The notes: generated by a model from the letters alone, not told the origin. 64,000 bases of DNA from Pseudomonas putida (GCF_009883635.2 NZ_CP026115.2:4526001-4590000); one strand, 5' to 3'. Numbered from the stretch's first letter, positions 37,702 through 48,834 are shown. Numbers and translations: made by a program.

Positions 37702-38588
37702 CTGTGAAGAGCACCCCCGGTCAACGTTTCCGCGACGCCGTTGCCGCCGAACACCCCCTGCAAGTGGTCGGCGCGATCAACGCCAACCATGCGCTGCTGG
37801 CCAAGCGTGCCGGTTTCAAGGCCATCTATCTGTCCGGTGGCGGCGTTGCCGCTGGCTCCCTGGGCCTGCCTGACCTGGGTATCAGTGGCCTGGATGACGT
37901 GCTGACCGATGTGCGCCGCATCACCGATGTCTGCGACGTGCCCTTGCTGGTGGACGTCGACACCGGTTTCGGCGCGTCGGCCTTCAACGTCGCCCGCACC
38001 GTGCGCTCGATGTGCAAGTTCGGAGCAGCGGCGATCCACATCGAGGACCAGGTTGGCGCCAAGCGCTGCGGCCACCGCCCGAACAAGGAAATCGTCACCC
38101 AGCAGGAGATGGTCGACCGCATCAAGGCCGCGGTGGATGCCCGCACCGATGACAGCTTCGTGATCATGGCGCGTACCGACGCCCTGGCGGTGGAAGGCCT
38201 GAACGCTGCCCTGGACCGCGCTGCCGCCTGCATCGAGGCGGGCGCCGACATGATCTTCCCGGAAGCCATCACCGAACTGTCGATGTACAAGACCTTCGCT
38301 GATCGGGTGCAGGCACCGATCCTGGCCAACATCACCGAATTCGGCGCCACGCCGCTGTACACCACCGAAGAGCTGGCCTCGGTCGATGTGTCGCTGGTGC
38401 TTTATCCGCTGTCGGCGTTCCGCGCCATGAACAAGGCGGCTGAAAACGTCTACACCGCACTGCGCCGCGACGGCACGCAGAAGAACGTGATCGACACCAT
38501 GCAGACCCGCATGGAGCTCTACGATGCCATTGGCTACCACGCCTTCGAGCAGAGCCTCGACGCGCTGTTTGCCCAGAAGAAAGGTTGA
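37698..38588 (+). CDS. prpB: 2-methylisocitrate lyase
   Basis: It cleaves 2-methylisocitrate to pyruvate and succinate, the last step of the methylcitrate cycle. The 296-residue TIM-barrel product has the active-site KRCGH (Cys124), the Mg-binding DVDTGFG (Asp86 and Asp88), IHIEDQ and [11 protein letters not shown]. An AGGTGAG site overlaps the end of the regulator gene, and the start overlaps its stop by four bases. prpC follows after 62 bases. Confidence 0.95.
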   Translation: MTVKSTPGQRFRDAVAAEHPLQVVGAINANHALLAKRAGFKAIYLSGGGVAAGSLGLPDLGISGLDDVLTDVRRITDVCDVPLLVDVDTGFGASAFNVARTVRSMCKFGAAAIHIEDQVGAKRCGHRPNKEIVTQQEMVDRIKAAVDARTDDSFVIMARTDALAVEGLNAALDRAAACIEAGADMIFPEAITELSMYKTFADRVQAPILANITEFGATPLYTTEELASVDVSLVLYPLSAFRAMNKAAENVYTALRRDGTQKNVIDTMQTRMELYDAIGYHAFEQSLDALFAQKKG

Positions 38589-38650
38589 GCGCACCGTTCC
38601 CGAATTAGCCAGATCGCTTCCTATAACAAATTCAAGAAAGGAGAAACACC

Positions 38651-39778
38651 ATGGCCGAAGCAAAAGTACTCAGTGGCGCTGGCCTGCGTGGCCAGGTGGC
38701 TGGCCAGACCGCACTGTCGACCGTGGGCCAGGCCGGTGCCGGCCTGACCTACCGTGGCTACGACGTCCGTGACTTGGCCGCCGGTGCCGAATTCGAAGAA
38801 GTCGCCTACCTGCTGCTGTACGGCGAGCTGCCGAGCAAGGCCGAACTGGCCGACTACAAGCGCAAGCTCAAGGGCCTGCGTGACCTGCCGCAGGCGCTGA
38901 AGGAAGTGCTCGAGCGCATTCCGCGCGATGCTCACCCGATGGACGTGATGCGCACCGGTTGCTCGGTGCTGGGTACCCTGGAGCCGGAGCTTACCTTCGA
39001 AGCCCAACGCGAGAAAACCGACCGCCTGCTGGCGCTGTTCCCGGCAGTGATGTGCTATTGGTACCGCTTCACCCACCACGGTGTGCGCATCGACTGCACC
39101 AGTGATGAAGACACCCTCGGTGGCCACTTCCTGCACCTGCTGCATGGCAAGAAGCCGAGCGAGCTGCACGTCAAGGTGATGAACGTGTCGCTGATTCTCT
39201 ACGCCGAGCACGAGTTCAACGCCTCGACCTTCACCGCGCGGGTGTGCGCCTCGACCCTGTCTGACCTGTATTCCTGCGTCACCGCTGCCATCGGTTCGCT
39301 GCGCGGCCCGCTGCACGGCGGTGCCAACGAAGCGGCGATGGAACTGATCGAACGCTTCCAGAGCCCGCAGGAGGCCACTGCCGAACTGCTGCGCATGCTC
39401 GAGCGCAAGGACAAGATCATGGGCTTCGGCCACGCGATCTACAAAGAGTCCGACCCGCGCAACGAGGTGATCAAAGGCTGGTCGAAACAGCTGGCCGACC
39501 AGGTCGGTGACACGGTCCTGTACCCGGTTTCCGAAGCCATCGACAAGACCATGTGGGAGCAGAAGCGCCTGTTCCCCAACGCCGACTTCTACCATGCCTC
39601 GGCGTACCACTTCATGGGCATCCCGACCAAGCTGTTCACCCCGATCTTCGTCTGCTCGCGCCTGACTGGCTGGGCCGCGCACGTGTTCGAACAGCGCGCC
39701 AACAACCGCATCATCCGCCCGAGTGCCGAATACGTCGGCGTCGAACAGCGCCAGTTCGTGCCGATCGAGCAGCGCTGA
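38651..39778 (+). CDS. prpC: 2-methylcitrate synthase
   Basis: It condenses propionyl-CoA with oxaloacetate. The 375-residue citrate-synthase-fold product has the PrpC-like start LSGAGLRGQVAGQTALSTVG, the catalytic histidine regions RGPLHGGANEAAM and MGFGHAIYKESDPRN, and ADFYHASAYHFMGIP with the catalytic Asp. It is shorter than the roughly 430-residue Gram-negative GltA, as is typical. AAGGAG stands nine bases before the ATG. Confidence 0.95.
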   Translation: MAEAKVLSGAGLRGQVAGQTALSTVGQAGAGLTYRGYDVRDLAAGAEFEEVAYLLLYGELPSKAELADYKRKLKGLRDLPQALKEVLERIPRDAHPMDVMRTGCSVLGTLEPELTFEAQREKTDRLLALFPAVMCYWYRFTHHGVRIDCTSDEDTLGGHFLHLLHGKKPSELHVKVMNVSLILYAEHEFNASTFTARVCASTLSDLYSCVTAAIGSLRGPLHGGANEAAMELIERFQSPQEATAELLRMLERKDKIMGFGHAIYKESDPRNEVIKGWSKQLADQVGDTVLYPVSEAIDKTMWEQKRLFPNADFYHASAYHFMGIPTKLFTPIFVCSRLTGWAAHVFEQRANNRIIRPSAEYVGVEQRQFVPIEQR

Positions 39779-39857
39779 ATAGATAAAGAGAGGCAACCCG
39801 CTTCCCGTGTGGAGGCGGGGCAACCTTCCGAATCCTGTGACCGAGCCTGATTCCAAG

Positions 39858-42446
39858 ATGAATACTGCATTCCGCAAGAACCTGCCAGGCACAGCCCTGG
39901 ACTACTTCGATGCCCGCGCTGCCGTCGAGGCCATCAAGCCCGGTGCCTACGACAGCCTGCCGTATACCTCCCGCGTGCTGGCCGAAAACCTGGTGCGCCG
40001 CTGCGACCCGGCCACCCTCGACGCCTCGCTGGGCCAGCTGATCGAGCGCAAGCGCGATCTCGACTTCCCATGGTTCCCGGCCCGGGTGGTGTGCCATGAC
40101 ATCCTCGGCCAGACCGCCCTGGTCGACCTCGCCGGCCTGCGTGATGCCATCGCCGACAAGGGCGGTGACCCGGCCCAGGTCAACCCGGTGGTACCGGTGC
40201 AGCTGATTGTCGACCACTCCCTGGCCGTGGAGTGCGGTGGTTTCGACCCGCAGGCGTTCGAGAAGAACCGCGCCATCGAAGACCGCCGTAACGAAGACCG
40301 TTTCCATTTCATCAACTGGACCAAGAAGGCGTTCAAGAACGTCGATGTGATCCAGCCTGGCAACGGCATCATGCACCAGATCAACCTGGAGAAGATGTCG
40401 CCGGTCATCCACAGCGACCGCGGCGTGGCCTACCCGGACACCTGCGTTGGCACCGACAGCCACACCCCGCATGTCGATGCCCTGGGCGTGATCGCCATTG
40501 GTGTCGGCGGCCTGGAAGCCGAAAACGTCATGCTGGGCCGCGCCTCGTGGATGCGCCTGCCGGAAATCGTCGGCGTCGAGCTGACCGGCAAGCTGGCACC
40601 GAACATCACCGCCACCGACCTGGTGCTGGCCCTGACCGAATTCCTGCGCAAGCAGAAAGTCGTCGGCGCCTACCTCGAGTTCCATGGCGAAGGCGCACGC
40701 GCCCTGACCCTGGGCGACCGTGCCACCATCTCCAACATGGCCCCGGAATACGGCGCCACCGCTGCGATGTTCGCCATCGACCAGCAGACCATCGACTACC
40801 TCAAGCTGACCGGCCGCGACGACCAGCAGGTGCAGCTGGTGGAAACTTACGCCAAGGTCGCCGGCCTGTGGGCCGACAGCCTGGCCAAGGCCGAATACGA
40901 GCGCACCCTGAGCTTCGACCTGTCGAGTGTGGTGCGCAACATGGCCGGCCCGTCCAACCCGCACGCCCGCGTCGCTACCAGTGACCTGGCGGCAAAGGGC
41001 ATCGCCGGTGCCTGGGAAGAAGTGCCGGGGCAGATGCCCGACGGTGCGGTGATCATCGCCGCCATCACCAGCTGCACCAACACCAGCAACCCGCGCAACG
41101 TGATTGCCGCCGGCCTGCTGGCGCGCAACGCCAACAAGCTCGGCCTCAACCGCAAGCCATGGGTCAAGTCGTCGCTGGCACCCGGCTCCAAGGCCGTGCA
41201 GCTGTACCTGGAAGAAGCGGGGCTGGAAAAGGAGCTGGAGCAACTGGGCTTCGGCATCGTCGCCTTCGCCTGTACCACCTGCAACGGCATGTCCGGCGCA
41301 CTGGACCCGGTGATCCAGCAGGAAATCATCGACCGTGACCTGTATGCCACCGCCGTGCTGTCGGGCAACCGCAACTTCGACGGGCGTATCCACCCTTATG
41401 CCAAGCAGGCGTTCCTCGCCTCGCCGCCGCTGGTGGTGGCCTACGCGATTGCCGGCACCATCCGCTTCGACATCGAAAAGGACGTGCTGGGCGTGGTCGA
41501 TGGCAAGGAAATCCGCCTCAAGGACATCTGGCCGAGCGACGAGGAAATCGACGCAGTCGTGCGTGCGGCGGTCAAGCCGGAGCAGTTCCGCAAGGTCTAC
41601 ATCCCGATGTTCGCCATCGAGGAAGACCGCGGGCCAAAAGTTGCGCCGCTGTACGACTGGCGCCCGATGAGCACCTATATCCGCCGCCCGCCATACTGGG
41701 AAGGCGCCCTGGCCGGTGAACGCACCCTGCGCGGCATGCGCCCGCTGGCGGTGCTGCCGGACAACATCACCACCGACCACCTGTCGCCGTCCAACGCCAT
41801 CCTGCTCGACAGCGCCGCAGGTGAATACCTGGCGAAGATGGGCCTGCCGGAAGAGGACTTCAACTCCTACGCCACCCACCGCGGTGACCACCTGACCGCG
41901 CAGCGTGCCACCTTCGCCAACCCCAAGCTCTTCAACGAAATGGTGCGCAAGGACGACGGCAGCGTGAAGCAAGGCTCGCTGGCGCGCATCGAACCGGAAG
42001 GCAAGGTCACCCGCATGTGGGAGGCCATCGAAACCTATATGGAGCGCAAGCAGCCGCTGATCATCGTTGCCGGTGGCGACTATGGCCAGGGTTCGTCCCG
42101 TGACTGGGCGGCCAAGGGTGTGCGCCTGGCCGGTGTCGAAGCGATCGTCGCCGAGGGCTTCGAGCGCATTCACCGCACCAACCTGGTGGGCATGGGCGTG
42201 TTGCCGCTGGAGTTCAAACCGGGCACCGACCGCAAGACCCTGGGCCTGGACGGCAGCGAGACCTATGACGTGCTCGGCCAGCGCAAGCCTCGGGCGACGC
42301 TGACCCTGGTGGTCACGCGGCGCAATGGCGAGCGTGTCGAAGTGCCGGTCACCTGCCGCCTGGACACTGCCGAGGAAGTGTCGATCTATGAGGCGGGCGG
42401 GGTGCTGCAGCGCTTTGCCCAGGACTTCCTCGAAGCGACCGCTTGA
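39858..42446 (+). CDS. acnD: Fe-S dependent 2-methylcitrate dehydratase AcnD
   Basis: It dehydrates 2-methylcitrate to 2-methyl-aconitate, working with PrpF. The 862-residue aconitase-A-like protein has cluster ligands Cys406 (SCTNTSNPRN), Cys472 and Cys475 (CTTCNGMSG), spaced exactly as in E. coli AcnA, and the swivel-domain motif GGDYGQGSSRDWAAKG. The ATG at 39858 gives the expected length; its ribosome-binding site is weak, and the frame is open to 39807. Position between prpC and prpF separates it from housekeeping aconitases. Confidence 0.95.
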   Translation: MNTAFRKNLPGTALDYFDARAAVEAIKPGAYDSLPYTSRVLAENLVRRCDPATLDASLGQLIERKRDLDFPWFPARVVCHDILGQTALVDLAGLRDAIADKGGDPAQVNPVVPVQLIVDHSLAVECGGFDPQAFEKNRAIEDRRNEDRFHFINWTKKAFKNVDVIQPGNGIMHQINLEKMSPVIHSDRGVAYPDTCVGTDSHTPHVDALGVIAIGVGGLEAENVMLGRASWMRLPEIVGVELTGKLAPNITATDLVLALTEFLRKQKVVGAYLEFHGEGARALTLGDRATISNMAPEYGATAAMFAIDQQTIDYLKLTGRDDQQVQLVETYAKVAGLWADSLAKAEYERTLSFDLSSVVRNMAGPSNPHARVATSDLAAKGIAGAWEEVPGQMPDGAVIIAAITSCTNTSNPRNVIAAGLLARNANKLGLNRKPWVKSSLAPGSKAVQLYLEEAGLEKELEQLGFGIVAFACTTCNGMSGALDPVIQQEIIDRDLYATAVLSGNRNFDGRIHPYAKQAFLASPPLVVAYAIAGTIRFDIEKDVLGVVDGKEIRLKDIWPSDEEIDAVVRAAVKPEQFRKVYIPMFAIEEDRGPKVAPLYDWRPMSTYIRRPPYWEGALAGERTLRGMRPLAVLPDNITTDHLSPSNAILLDSAAGEYLAKMGLPEEDFNSYATHRGDHLTAQRATFANPKLFNEMVRKDDGSVKQGSLARIEPEGKVTRMWEAIETYMERKQPLIIVAGGDYGQGSSRDWAAKGVRLAGVEAIVAEGFERIHRTNLVGMGVLPLEFKPGTDRKTLGLDGSETYDVLGQRKPRATLTLVVTRRNGERVEVPVTCRLDTAEEVSIYEAGGVLQRFAQDFLEATA

Positions 42447-42459
42447 ACAGGAGTTGAAC

Positions 42460-43650
42460 ATGGCACATGTAGCGCAAGTGAGAATCCCCGCCACGTACAT
42501 CCGTGGCGGTACCAGCAAGGGCGTGTTCTTCCGCCTGCAAGACCTGCCGGAATCGGCCCAGGTCCCGGGCCCAGCTCGCGATGCCTTGCTGTTGCGGGTG
42601 ATCGGCAGCCCCGACCCTTATGCCAAGCAGATCGACGGCATGGGCGGCGCTACGTCGAGCACCAGCAAGACGGTCATCCTGTCGAAGAGCATCAAGCCCG
42701 GGCACGATGTCGATTACCTGTTCGGCCAGGTCGCCATCGACAAGGCCTTCGTCGACTGGAGCGGCAACTGCGGCAATCTGTCTGCCGCAGTCGGCTCGTT
42801 CGCCATCAGCAACGGCCTGGTCGACCCGGCGCGCATTCCGCGCAACGGCATCGCCACCGTGCGCATCTGGCAGGCCAACATCGGCAAGACCATCATCGCC
42901 CATGTGCCGATCACCGAAGGTGAAGTGCAGGAAACCGGCGACTTCGAACTGGACGGCGTGACTTTCCCGGCCGCCGAAGTGCAGCTGGAGTTCCTTGATC
43001 CGGCCGCCGACGAGGATGGCGATGGTGGGGCGATGTTCCCCACCGGCAACCTGGTGGACGACCTGGAAGTGCCGGGTGTCGGCACCTTCAAGGCGACCTT
43101 GATCAACGCTGGCATCCCGACCGTGTTCGTCAATGCCGCCGACATCGGCTACACCGGTACCGAATTGCAGGATGCGATCAACGGCGACCCACAGGCGCTG
43201 CTGCGTTTCGAGACCATCCGCGCCTACGGCGCCGTGCGCATGGGCCTGATCGAGCATGTCGATCAGGCTGCCGGGCGTCAGCACACGCCAAAGGTGGCTT
43301 TCGTTGCGCCGCCGAGCACCTACACTGCGTCCAGTGGCAAGGTGGTTGCGGCCGGTGACATCGACCTGCTGGTGCGTGCGTTGTCCATGGGCAAGCTGCA
43401 CCACGCGATGATGGGTACCGCAGCCGTGGCCATCGGCACCGCCGCGGCCATTCCGGGCACGCTGGTCAACCTCGCTGCGGGCGGGGGCGAGCGCAGTGCC
43501 GTGCGTTTCGGTCATCCGTCCGGCACTTTGCGGGTCGGGGCCGAGGCGCGCCAGGTGGATGGCCAGTGGACGGTGACCAAGGCAATCATGAGCCGCAGTG
43601 CTCGCGTGCTGATGGAGGGCTGGGTTCGCGTGCCTGGCGATAGCTTCTAA
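42460..43650 (+). CDS. prpF: PrpF 2-methylaconitate cis-trans isomerase
   Basis: PrpF isomerises the 2-methyl-aconitate made by AcnD. The 396-residue protein of the diaminopimelate-epimerase fold has the family start IPATYIRGGTSKGVFF, DGMGGATSSTSKTVI, WSGNCGNLSAAVG and IKPGHDVDY. AGGAG stands seven bases before the ATG, only 13 bases after acnD. Confidence 0.94.
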   Translation: MAHVAQVRIPATYIRGGTSKGVFFRLQDLPESAQVPGPARDALLLRVIGSPDPYAKQIDGMGGATSSTSKTVILSKSIKPGHDVDYLFGQVAIDKAFVDWSGNCGNLSAAVGSFAISNGLVDPARIPRNGIATVRIWQANIGKTIIAHVPITEGEVQETGDFELDGVTFPAAEVQLEFLDPAADEDGDGGAMFPTGNLVDDLEVPGVGTFKATLINAGIPTVFVNAADIGYTGTELQDAINGDPQALLRFETIRAYGAVRMGLIEHVDQAAGRQHTPKVAFVAPPSTYTASSGKVVAAGDIDLLVRALSMGKLHHAMMGTAAVAIGTAAAIPGTLVNLAAGGGERSAVRFGHPSGTLRVGAEARQVDGQWTVTKAIMSRSARVLMEGWVRVPGDSF

Positions 43651-43680
43651 CGCACCACTGGCGCTCGGCTTTAGTTCGCA

Positions 43681-43699
43681 GGGGCTGCGTTGCAGCCCC
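43681..43699 (+). other. GC-rich hairpin between prpF and prpD
   Basis: GGGGCTGC pairs with GCAGCCCC around GTT in the 72-base gap. There is no T-run. It may stabilise the upstream mRNA or reduce prpD expression. Confidence 0.4.
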
Positions 43700-43722
43700 G
43701 GCAATTCTGAAGGGAGCTGGCT

Positions 43723-45207
43723 ATGAGCGCCAACGTGGACCTGAACGACCGCCCGGATTACGACCGGGTGCTGCAAACCCTCGCCGACTACGCCCTCACA
43801 TACCGGGTCGAATCCCCTGAAGCCCTGGACACCGCACGCAACTGCCTGATGGACACCCTCGGCTGCGGCCTGCTGGCCCTGCGCTTCCCTGAATGCACCA
43901 AGCTCCTCGGCCCGCTGGTGGAAGGCACCGTGGTGCCCAATGGCGCGCGCGTTCCCGGAACCGCCTATCGCCTCGACCCGGTCAAAGCCGCCTGGGACAT
44001 CGGCTGCACCGTGCGCTGGCTGGACTACAACGACACCTGGCTGGCCGCAGAATGGGCGCACCCCTCGGACAACCTTGGCGGCATCCTGGCGGTTGCCGAT
44101 CACCTGTCACAGAAGCGTGTGGCCAGCGGTGAAGCACCGCTGCTGATGCGCGACGTGCTCGAAGCCATGGTCATGGCCCATGAGATCCAGGGCGTGCTGG
44201 CGCTGGAGAACTCGTTCAATCGGGTGGGCCTCGATCACGTGATACTGGTCAAGGTGGCCTCGACCGCCGTGTGCGCCAGGCTGATGGGGGCCAACCGCGA
44301 GCAGATGCTTTCAGCCTTGTCCCATGCTTTCGTCGATGGCCAGGCGTTGCGCACTTACCGCCATGCGCCCAACGCCGGCTCGCGCAAGTCCTGGGCGGCC
44401 GGCGACGCCTCCAGCCGCGGCGTACGCCTGGCCGATATCGCGCTACGTGGCGAAATGGGCGTGCCCGGGGTGCTGACGGCAGCGCAGTGGGGTTTCCATG
44501 ACGTCTTGTTCAGTCACACCAACAAGGACCTGGCGGTGAAGCCGGCCGGCCAGTACGAGCTGCGCCTGCCGCAAGCCTTGGCCAGTTACGTGATGGAGAA
44601 TGTGCTGTTCAAGGTCAGCTTCCCGGCCGAGTTCCACGCCCAGACGGCCTGCGAGGCGGCGGTCACCCTGCACCCGCTGGTGCGTAACCGCCTACATGAA
44701 ATCGACCGCATCGTCATTACCACCCAGGAGTCGGCGATTCGCATCATTTCCAAGAGTGGCCCGTTGGCCAACGCCGCTGACCGTGACCATTGCCTGCAAT
44801 ACATGGTGGCGGTGCCGCTGATCTTCGGTCACCTGGTGGCCGAGTATTATGAAGATGCCTTCCATGCCAACCACCCGAGCATCGATCGCCTGCGCGAGAA
44901 GATGGAGGTGGTTGAAGACCCGCGCTTCAGCCGGGAATACCTGGAGGCGGACAAGCGTTCGATTGCCAATGCCGTGCAGGTGTTCTTCAAGGACGGCAGC
45001 AGCACCGAGCAGGTGTCGGTGGAGTATCCGATCGGGCATCGGCGGCGGCGGGAGGAGGGGATACCGTTGCTGGAGGCCAAGTTCAGGGAAAACCTGGCGA
45101 CGCGCTTTGTGCGGCAACGCTGTCAGCAGATTTTCGAACTGTGCAAGGACCAGCAGCAGCTGGAGCAGATGGCGGTGCACCGGTTTGTGGATCTGTTCGC
45201 TATCTGA
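43723..45207 (+). CDS. prpD: PrpD 2-methylcitrate dehydratase (Fe-S independent)
   Basis: The 494-residue MmgE/PrpD-family protein has [30 protein letters not shown] with the catalytic Asp/His region, [18 protein letters not shown] residues around 225 ([10 protein letters not shown]), and [14 protein letters not shown]. It catalyses the same step as AcnD plus PrpF, without a metal cluster. Both routes are encoded in this one operon. GAAGGGAGCTGGCT precedes the ATG. Transcription probably ends at the terminator shared with acnB. Confidence 0.94.
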   Translation: MSANVDLNDRPDYDRVLQTLADYALTYRVESPEALDTARNCLMDTLGCGLLALRFPECTKLLGPLVEGTVVPNGARVPGTAYRLDPVKAAWDIGCTVRWLDYNDTWLAAEWAHPSDNLGGILAVADHLSQKRVASGEAPLLMRDVLEAMVMAHEIQGVLALENSFNRVGLDHVILVKVASTAVCARLMGANREQMLSALSHAFVDGQALRTYRHAPNAGSRKSWAAGDASSRGVRLADIALRGEMGVPGVLTAAQWGFHDVLFSHTNKDLAVKPAGQYELRLPQALASYVMENVLFKVSFPAEFHAQTACEAAVTLHPLVRNRLHEIDRIVITTQESAIRIISKSGPLANAADRDHCLQYMVAVPLIFGHLVAEYYEDAFHANHPSIDRLREKMEVVEDPRFSREYLEADKRSIANAVQVFFKDGSSTEQVSVEYPIGHRRRREEGIPLLEAKFRENLATRFVRQRCQQIFELCKDQQQLEQMAVHRFVDLFAI

Positions 45208-45224
45208 GGCCAGCACAGGATGAA

Positions 45225-45260
45225 TAAAAAAGCCCCGGCATTTCTGCCGGGGCTTTGTCT
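45225..45260. terminator. bidirectional terminator between prpD and acnB
   Basis: AAAGCCCCGGCA pairs with TGCCGGGGCTTT around TTTC, with an A-run (AATAAAAA) on the left and TGTCTT on the right. Confidence 0.88.
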
Positions 45261-45279
45261 TACAGCCTACAACCGATGC

Positions 45280-47889
45280 TTACGCCTGAACCACCGGGAT
45301 CTTGGCGTTGGCAGCCGCTTCGCGGAACTCGGCGATCTGGTCGAAGCTCAGGTAGCGGTAAACGTCGGCAGCCATGCTGTCGATGTCCTTGGCGTACTGC
45401 ATGTACTCTTCGACGGTCGGCAGCTTGCCGATGATCGAAGCGACCGCAGCCAGCTCGGCCGAGGCCAGGTACACGTTGGTGGCGTCGCCCAGACGGTTCG
45501 GGAAGTTACGGGTCGACGTGGAGACCACGGTCGAACCGGTCTGCACGCGTGCCTGGTTACCCATGCACAGCGAGCAGCCTGGCATTTCCATGCGCGCACC
45601 GGCCTTGCCGTAGATGCCGTAGTAGCCTTCTTCGGTCAGCTGGTGGGCGTCCATCTTGGTTGGCGGGGCCAGCCACAGACGGGTCGGGATACCGCCCTTG
45701 ACCTTGTCCAGCAGCTTGCCGGCAGCGCGGAAGTGACCGATGTTGGTCATGCACGAACCGATGAACACTTCGTCGATCTTCTCGCCCTGTACCGAGGACA
45801 GCAGGCGGGCATCGTCCGGGTCGTTCGGCGCGCAGAGCACAGGCTCTTTCACGTCGGCCAGGTCGATCTCGATGATTTCGGCGTATTCGGCATCGGCATC
45901 GGCCGACAGCAGCTCAGGCTTGGCCAGCCAGGCTTCCATGGCCTGGGCGCGGCGCTCCAGGGTGCGGGCATCGCCGTAGCCTTCGCCGATCATCCAGCGC
46001 AGCAGGGTGATGTTGGACTGCAGGTACTCGGCGATGGCCTTTTCCGGCAGCTTGATGGTGCAGCCCGCAGCGGAACGCTCGGCCGAGGCGTCGGACAGCT
46101 CGAAGGCTTGCTCGACGGTCAGCTCGTCCAGGCCTTCGATTTCCAGGATGCGGCCGGAGAAGGCGTTTTTCTTGCCTTTCTTCTCGACGGTCAGCAGGCC
46201 CTTCTGGATGGCGTAGTAAGGGATGGCGTGGACCAGGTCACGCAGGGTGATGCCTGGTTGCAGTTTGCCCTTGAAGCGCACCAGGATCGATTCTGGCATG
46301 TCCAGCGGCATGACGCCGGTGGCGGCGGCGAAGGCCACCAGGCCGGAGCCGGCCGGGAACGAGATGCCGATCGGGAAGCGGGTGTGCGAGTCGCCACCGG
46401 TACCTACGGTGTCAGGCATCAGCATGCGGTTCAGCCAGCTGTGGATGATGCCGTCGCCTGGGCGCAGCGACACGCCGCCACGGGTGCGGATGAAGTCTGG
46501 CAGGGTGTGGTGGGTGTTGACGTCGATCGGCTTCGGATAGGCCGCGGTGTGGCAGAAAGACTGCATCACCAGGTCAGCGGAGAAGCCCAGGCACGCCAGG
46601 TCTTTCAGCTCGTCGCGGGTCATCGGACCAGTGGTGTCCTGGGAACCGACGGTGGTCATCTTCGGCTCGCAGTACGCACCTGGGCGCACGCCCTGGCCTT
46701 CTGCCAGGCCGCAGGCACGGCCGACCATTTTCTGCGCCAGGGTGAAGCCCTTGCCGGTGTCGGCAGGCTGCTCTGGCTTCTTGAACAGGTCGGAAGCACC
46801 CAGGCCCAGTTCGGCGCGGGCTTTTTCGGTCAGGCCACGGCCGACGATCAGCGGGATACGGCCGCCAGCGCGGACTTCGTCCAGCAGTACTTCGGTTTTC
46901 AGGGCGAACTCGGTGACCAGCTCGTCGCTGCCGTGACGGCGCACTTCACCTTTGAACGGGTAAACGTCGATGACGTCGCCCATGGCCAAGTTGGTGCAGT
47001 CGAATTCGATCGGCAGGGCGCCGGCGTCTTCCATGGTGTTGTAGAAGATCGGGGCGATCTTGGTGCCGAAGCAGAAGCCACCAGCGCGCTTGTTCGGCAC
47101 GTACGGGATGTCGTCGCCGAAGAACCACAGCACCGAGTTGGTGGCGGATTTACGCGAGGAACCGGTACCGACCACGTCACCGACGTAGGCCACCGGGAAG
47201 CCCTTGGCCTTGACTGCTTCGATCTGTGCCAGCGGGCCGACCGAACCAGGCTGCGATGGCTCGATGCCGTCACGGGCCATCTTCAGCATGGCCAGGGCGT
47301 GCAGCGGGATGTCAGGGCGCGACCAGGCGTCCGGAGCAGGGGACAGGTCGTCGGTGTTGGTTTCGCCAGGCACCTTGAACACGGTCAGGGTGTATTTGTC
47401 GGCGATGGCCGGACGCGAGGTGAACCACTCGCCAGCAGCCCAGGAGTCCAGCACGGCCTTGGCGTGAACGTTGCCGGCCTTGGCCTTTTCGGCCACGTCG
47501 TGGAAGGCATCGAACATCAGCAGGGTGTGCTTGAGCTGTTCGGCCGCGACGGCGCCCAGTTCGGCGTCGTCCAGCAGCGCAACCAGCGTCTCGATGTTGT
47601 AGCCGCCCTGCATGGTGCCCAGCAGTTCAGCAGCGTGCTTGCGGTCGATCAGTGGCGACTTGGCTTCGCCCTTGGCCACGGCGGAGAGGAAAGCGGCCTT
47701 GACGTAGGCAGCTTCGTCGACTCCTGGCGGAACGCGGTTGGTGATCAGGTCTACGAGGAAGGCTTCTTCGCCGGCTGGCGGGTTTTTCAGCAGCTCGACC
47801 AGGCCTGCAGTTTGTTCGGCGTTCAGCGGCTGGGGCACGATACCCAGGGCGGCACGCTCTTCGATGTGTTTGCGGTAGGCTTCAAGCAC
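45280..47889 (-). CDS. acnB: AcnB, aconitate hydratase B
   Basis: It interconverts citrate and isocitrate in the TCA cycle and may also hydrate 2-methyl-aconitate to methylisocitrate. The 869-residue product begins with the AcnB HEAT-like domain ([16 protein letters not shown]), then the swivel domain ([14 protein letters not shown]), then the cluster domain with Cys713 (GSCMTNIGH), Cys772 and Cys775 (PGCSLCMGN). I chose a GTG start at 47889 because homology starts there and GAGGG stands eight bases upstream; an ATG five codons earlier (47904) is the alternative. Confidence 0.95.
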   Translation of the reverse strand: MLEAYRKHIEERAALGIVPQPLNAEQTAGLVELLKNPPAGEEAFLVDLITNRVPPGVDEAAYVKAAFLSAVAKGEAKSPLIDRKHAAELLGTMQGGYNIETLVALLDDAELGAVAAEQLKHTLLMFDAFHDVAEKAKAGNVHAKAVLDSWAAGEWFTSRPAIADKYTLTVFKVPGETNTDDLSPAPDAWSRPDIPLHALAMLKMARDGIEPSQPGSVGPLAQIEAVKAKGFPVAYVGDVVGTGSSRKSATNSVLWFFGDDIPYVPNKRAGGFCFGTKIAPIFYNTMEDAGALPIEFDCTNLAMGDVIDVYPFKGEVRRHGSDELVTEFALKTEVLLDEVRAGGRIPLIVGRGLTEKARAELGLGASDLFKKPEQPADTGKGFTLAQKMVGRACGLAEGQGVRPGAYCEPKMTTVGSQDTTGPMTRDELKDLACLGFSADLVMQSFCHTAAYPKPIDVNTHHTLPDFIRTRGGVSLRPGDGIIHSWLNRMLMPDTVGTGGDSHTRFPIGISFPAGSGLVAFAAATGVMPLDMPESILVRFKGKLQPGITLRDLVHAIPYYAIQKGLLTVEKKGKKNAFSGRILEIEGLDELTVEQAFELSDASAERSAAGCTIKLPEKAIAEYLQSNITLLRWMIGEGYGDARTLERRAQAMEAWLAKPELLSADADAEYAEIIEIDLADVKEPVLCAPNDPDDARLLSSVQGEKIDEVFIGSCMTNIGHFRAAGKLLDKVKGGIPTRLWLAPPTKMDAHQLTEEGYYGIYGKAGARMEMPGCSLCMGNQARVQTGSTVVSTSTRNFPNRLGDATNVYLASAELAAVASIIGKLPTVEEYMQYAKDIDSMAADVYRYLSFDQIAEFREAAANAKIPVVQA

Positions 47890-48257
47890 AGTTATTACCC
47901 TCATCAGTGGTCCCTAAAGGGAGTCCGGGACGCTCATCCAGCATTCAATGCACCCATGCGCTGCCACGGCTTTGTGGGCCGCCCAGCCAGAGTCGCAGAG
48001 AATCCTTACAGAAGCTGCTTTCAAAGTTTTACGCCTGCAGAACGGGAGCTGATGAGGGCTGGCGCGGGCATGCGAGGGTTGCATGGCCCGGGCCAACGCC
48101 GTTCTACCGGATGAACTGTGCTCGTGACGCTTTGAAAACAGCTTCCAACGGACATTGTTGCCTTGAAAAGGCGGGATGATTCTACGGCAAAAAAAGCCCG
48201 AAGGTAAGGCAGCGATCATGACTTTAACGGGTGACCCTGGTTAGACAAAGGGCTAAC
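47890..48257. other. non-coding region between divergent acnB and the DUF1289 gene
   Basis: These 368 bases contain no convincing gene; short frames here lack ribosome-binding sites. A T-run followed by TAGAAT on the minus strand (near 48180-48200) might belong to an acnB promoter, with TTACCT 17 bases upstream. That would give acnB a leader of about 290 bases. No clear operator was seen. Confidence 0.4.
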
Positions 48258-48761
48258 ATGACCCCGTGTTCCACCGCCAAGCCGTTGTTTTCAATGTCCA
48301 ACCAGTCCATCAAGACCCCTTGTGTCGGCCTCTGTTCCACTGTTTACGGGGACACCGTGTGCCGTGGCTGCAAGCGTTTTCACCACGAAGTGATCAACTG
48401 GAACGGTTACGACGACGAACAGAAGCGCGCCGTCTGGCTGCGCCTGGAGCAACTGCTGGTCCAGGTGATGATGGCCAAATTGGAAGTGTTCGACAAAAGC
48501 CTGCTGCGCCAGCAGCTGCAGCAGCGCTCGATCCGCTTCGTCGAGCAGCAGTCGGAATACTGCTGGGCCTACCAGCTGATCGCCCGTGGGGCGCGGATGA
48601 TCCGTGATCTGGAAGCCTACGGCATGGTGCTGCTGCCGGAGTTTCGCGATTGGGAGTTGCCGCAGCTGCGTGACGCCATCGACCGTGAGTTCTTCCTGCT
48701 GTCCGAAGCCCATTATCAGCGCTACATCGCACCGGCCTTTCTCAAGGGCGACCTGCTCTAG
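48258..48761 (+). CDS. DUF1289 domain-containing protein
   Basis: The 167-residue cytosolic product has the N-terminal DUF1289 cysteine cluster: TPCVGLCSTVYGDTVCRGCKRF (four cysteines, probably a metal site), followed by EVINWNGYDDEQKRAVWLRLE. The C-terminal hundred residues are helical and charged, an extension beyond the short DUF1289 proteins. Function is unknown. The ATG at 48258 has AAAGGG five bases upstream; the ATG at 48294 is an alternative without a ribosome-binding site. Confidence 0.8.
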   Translation: MTPCSTAKPLFSMSNQSIKTPCVGLCSTVYGDTVCRGCKRFHHEVINWNGYDDEQKRAVWLRLEQLLVQVMMAKLEVFDKSLLRQQLQQRSIRFVEQQSEYCWAYQLIARGARMIRDLEAYGMVLLPEFRDWELPQLRDAIDREFFLLSEAHYQRYIAPAFLKGDLL

Positions 48762-48834
48762 ATTGCTTTCCCTCTGCTTGCAGGTGGCTGCCCTGGCATA
48801 GCGTATTCGCTTGATCATTGCCAGGTAGCGAGCC

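Noticed and set aside
39711..42518. 935-codon minus-strand open frame opposite acnD
   Set aside because: It is an antisense shadow of AcnD inside the prp operon. It crosses the prpC end and has His/Val/Asp-rich nonsense composition.
45220..48114. 964-codon plus-strand open frame opposite acnB
   Set aside because: It is the antisense shadow of AcnB, whose cluster cysteines and full homology are clear. The plus-strand protein has low-complexity Val/Gly/Gln/Asp composition typical of GC-rich antisense frames.
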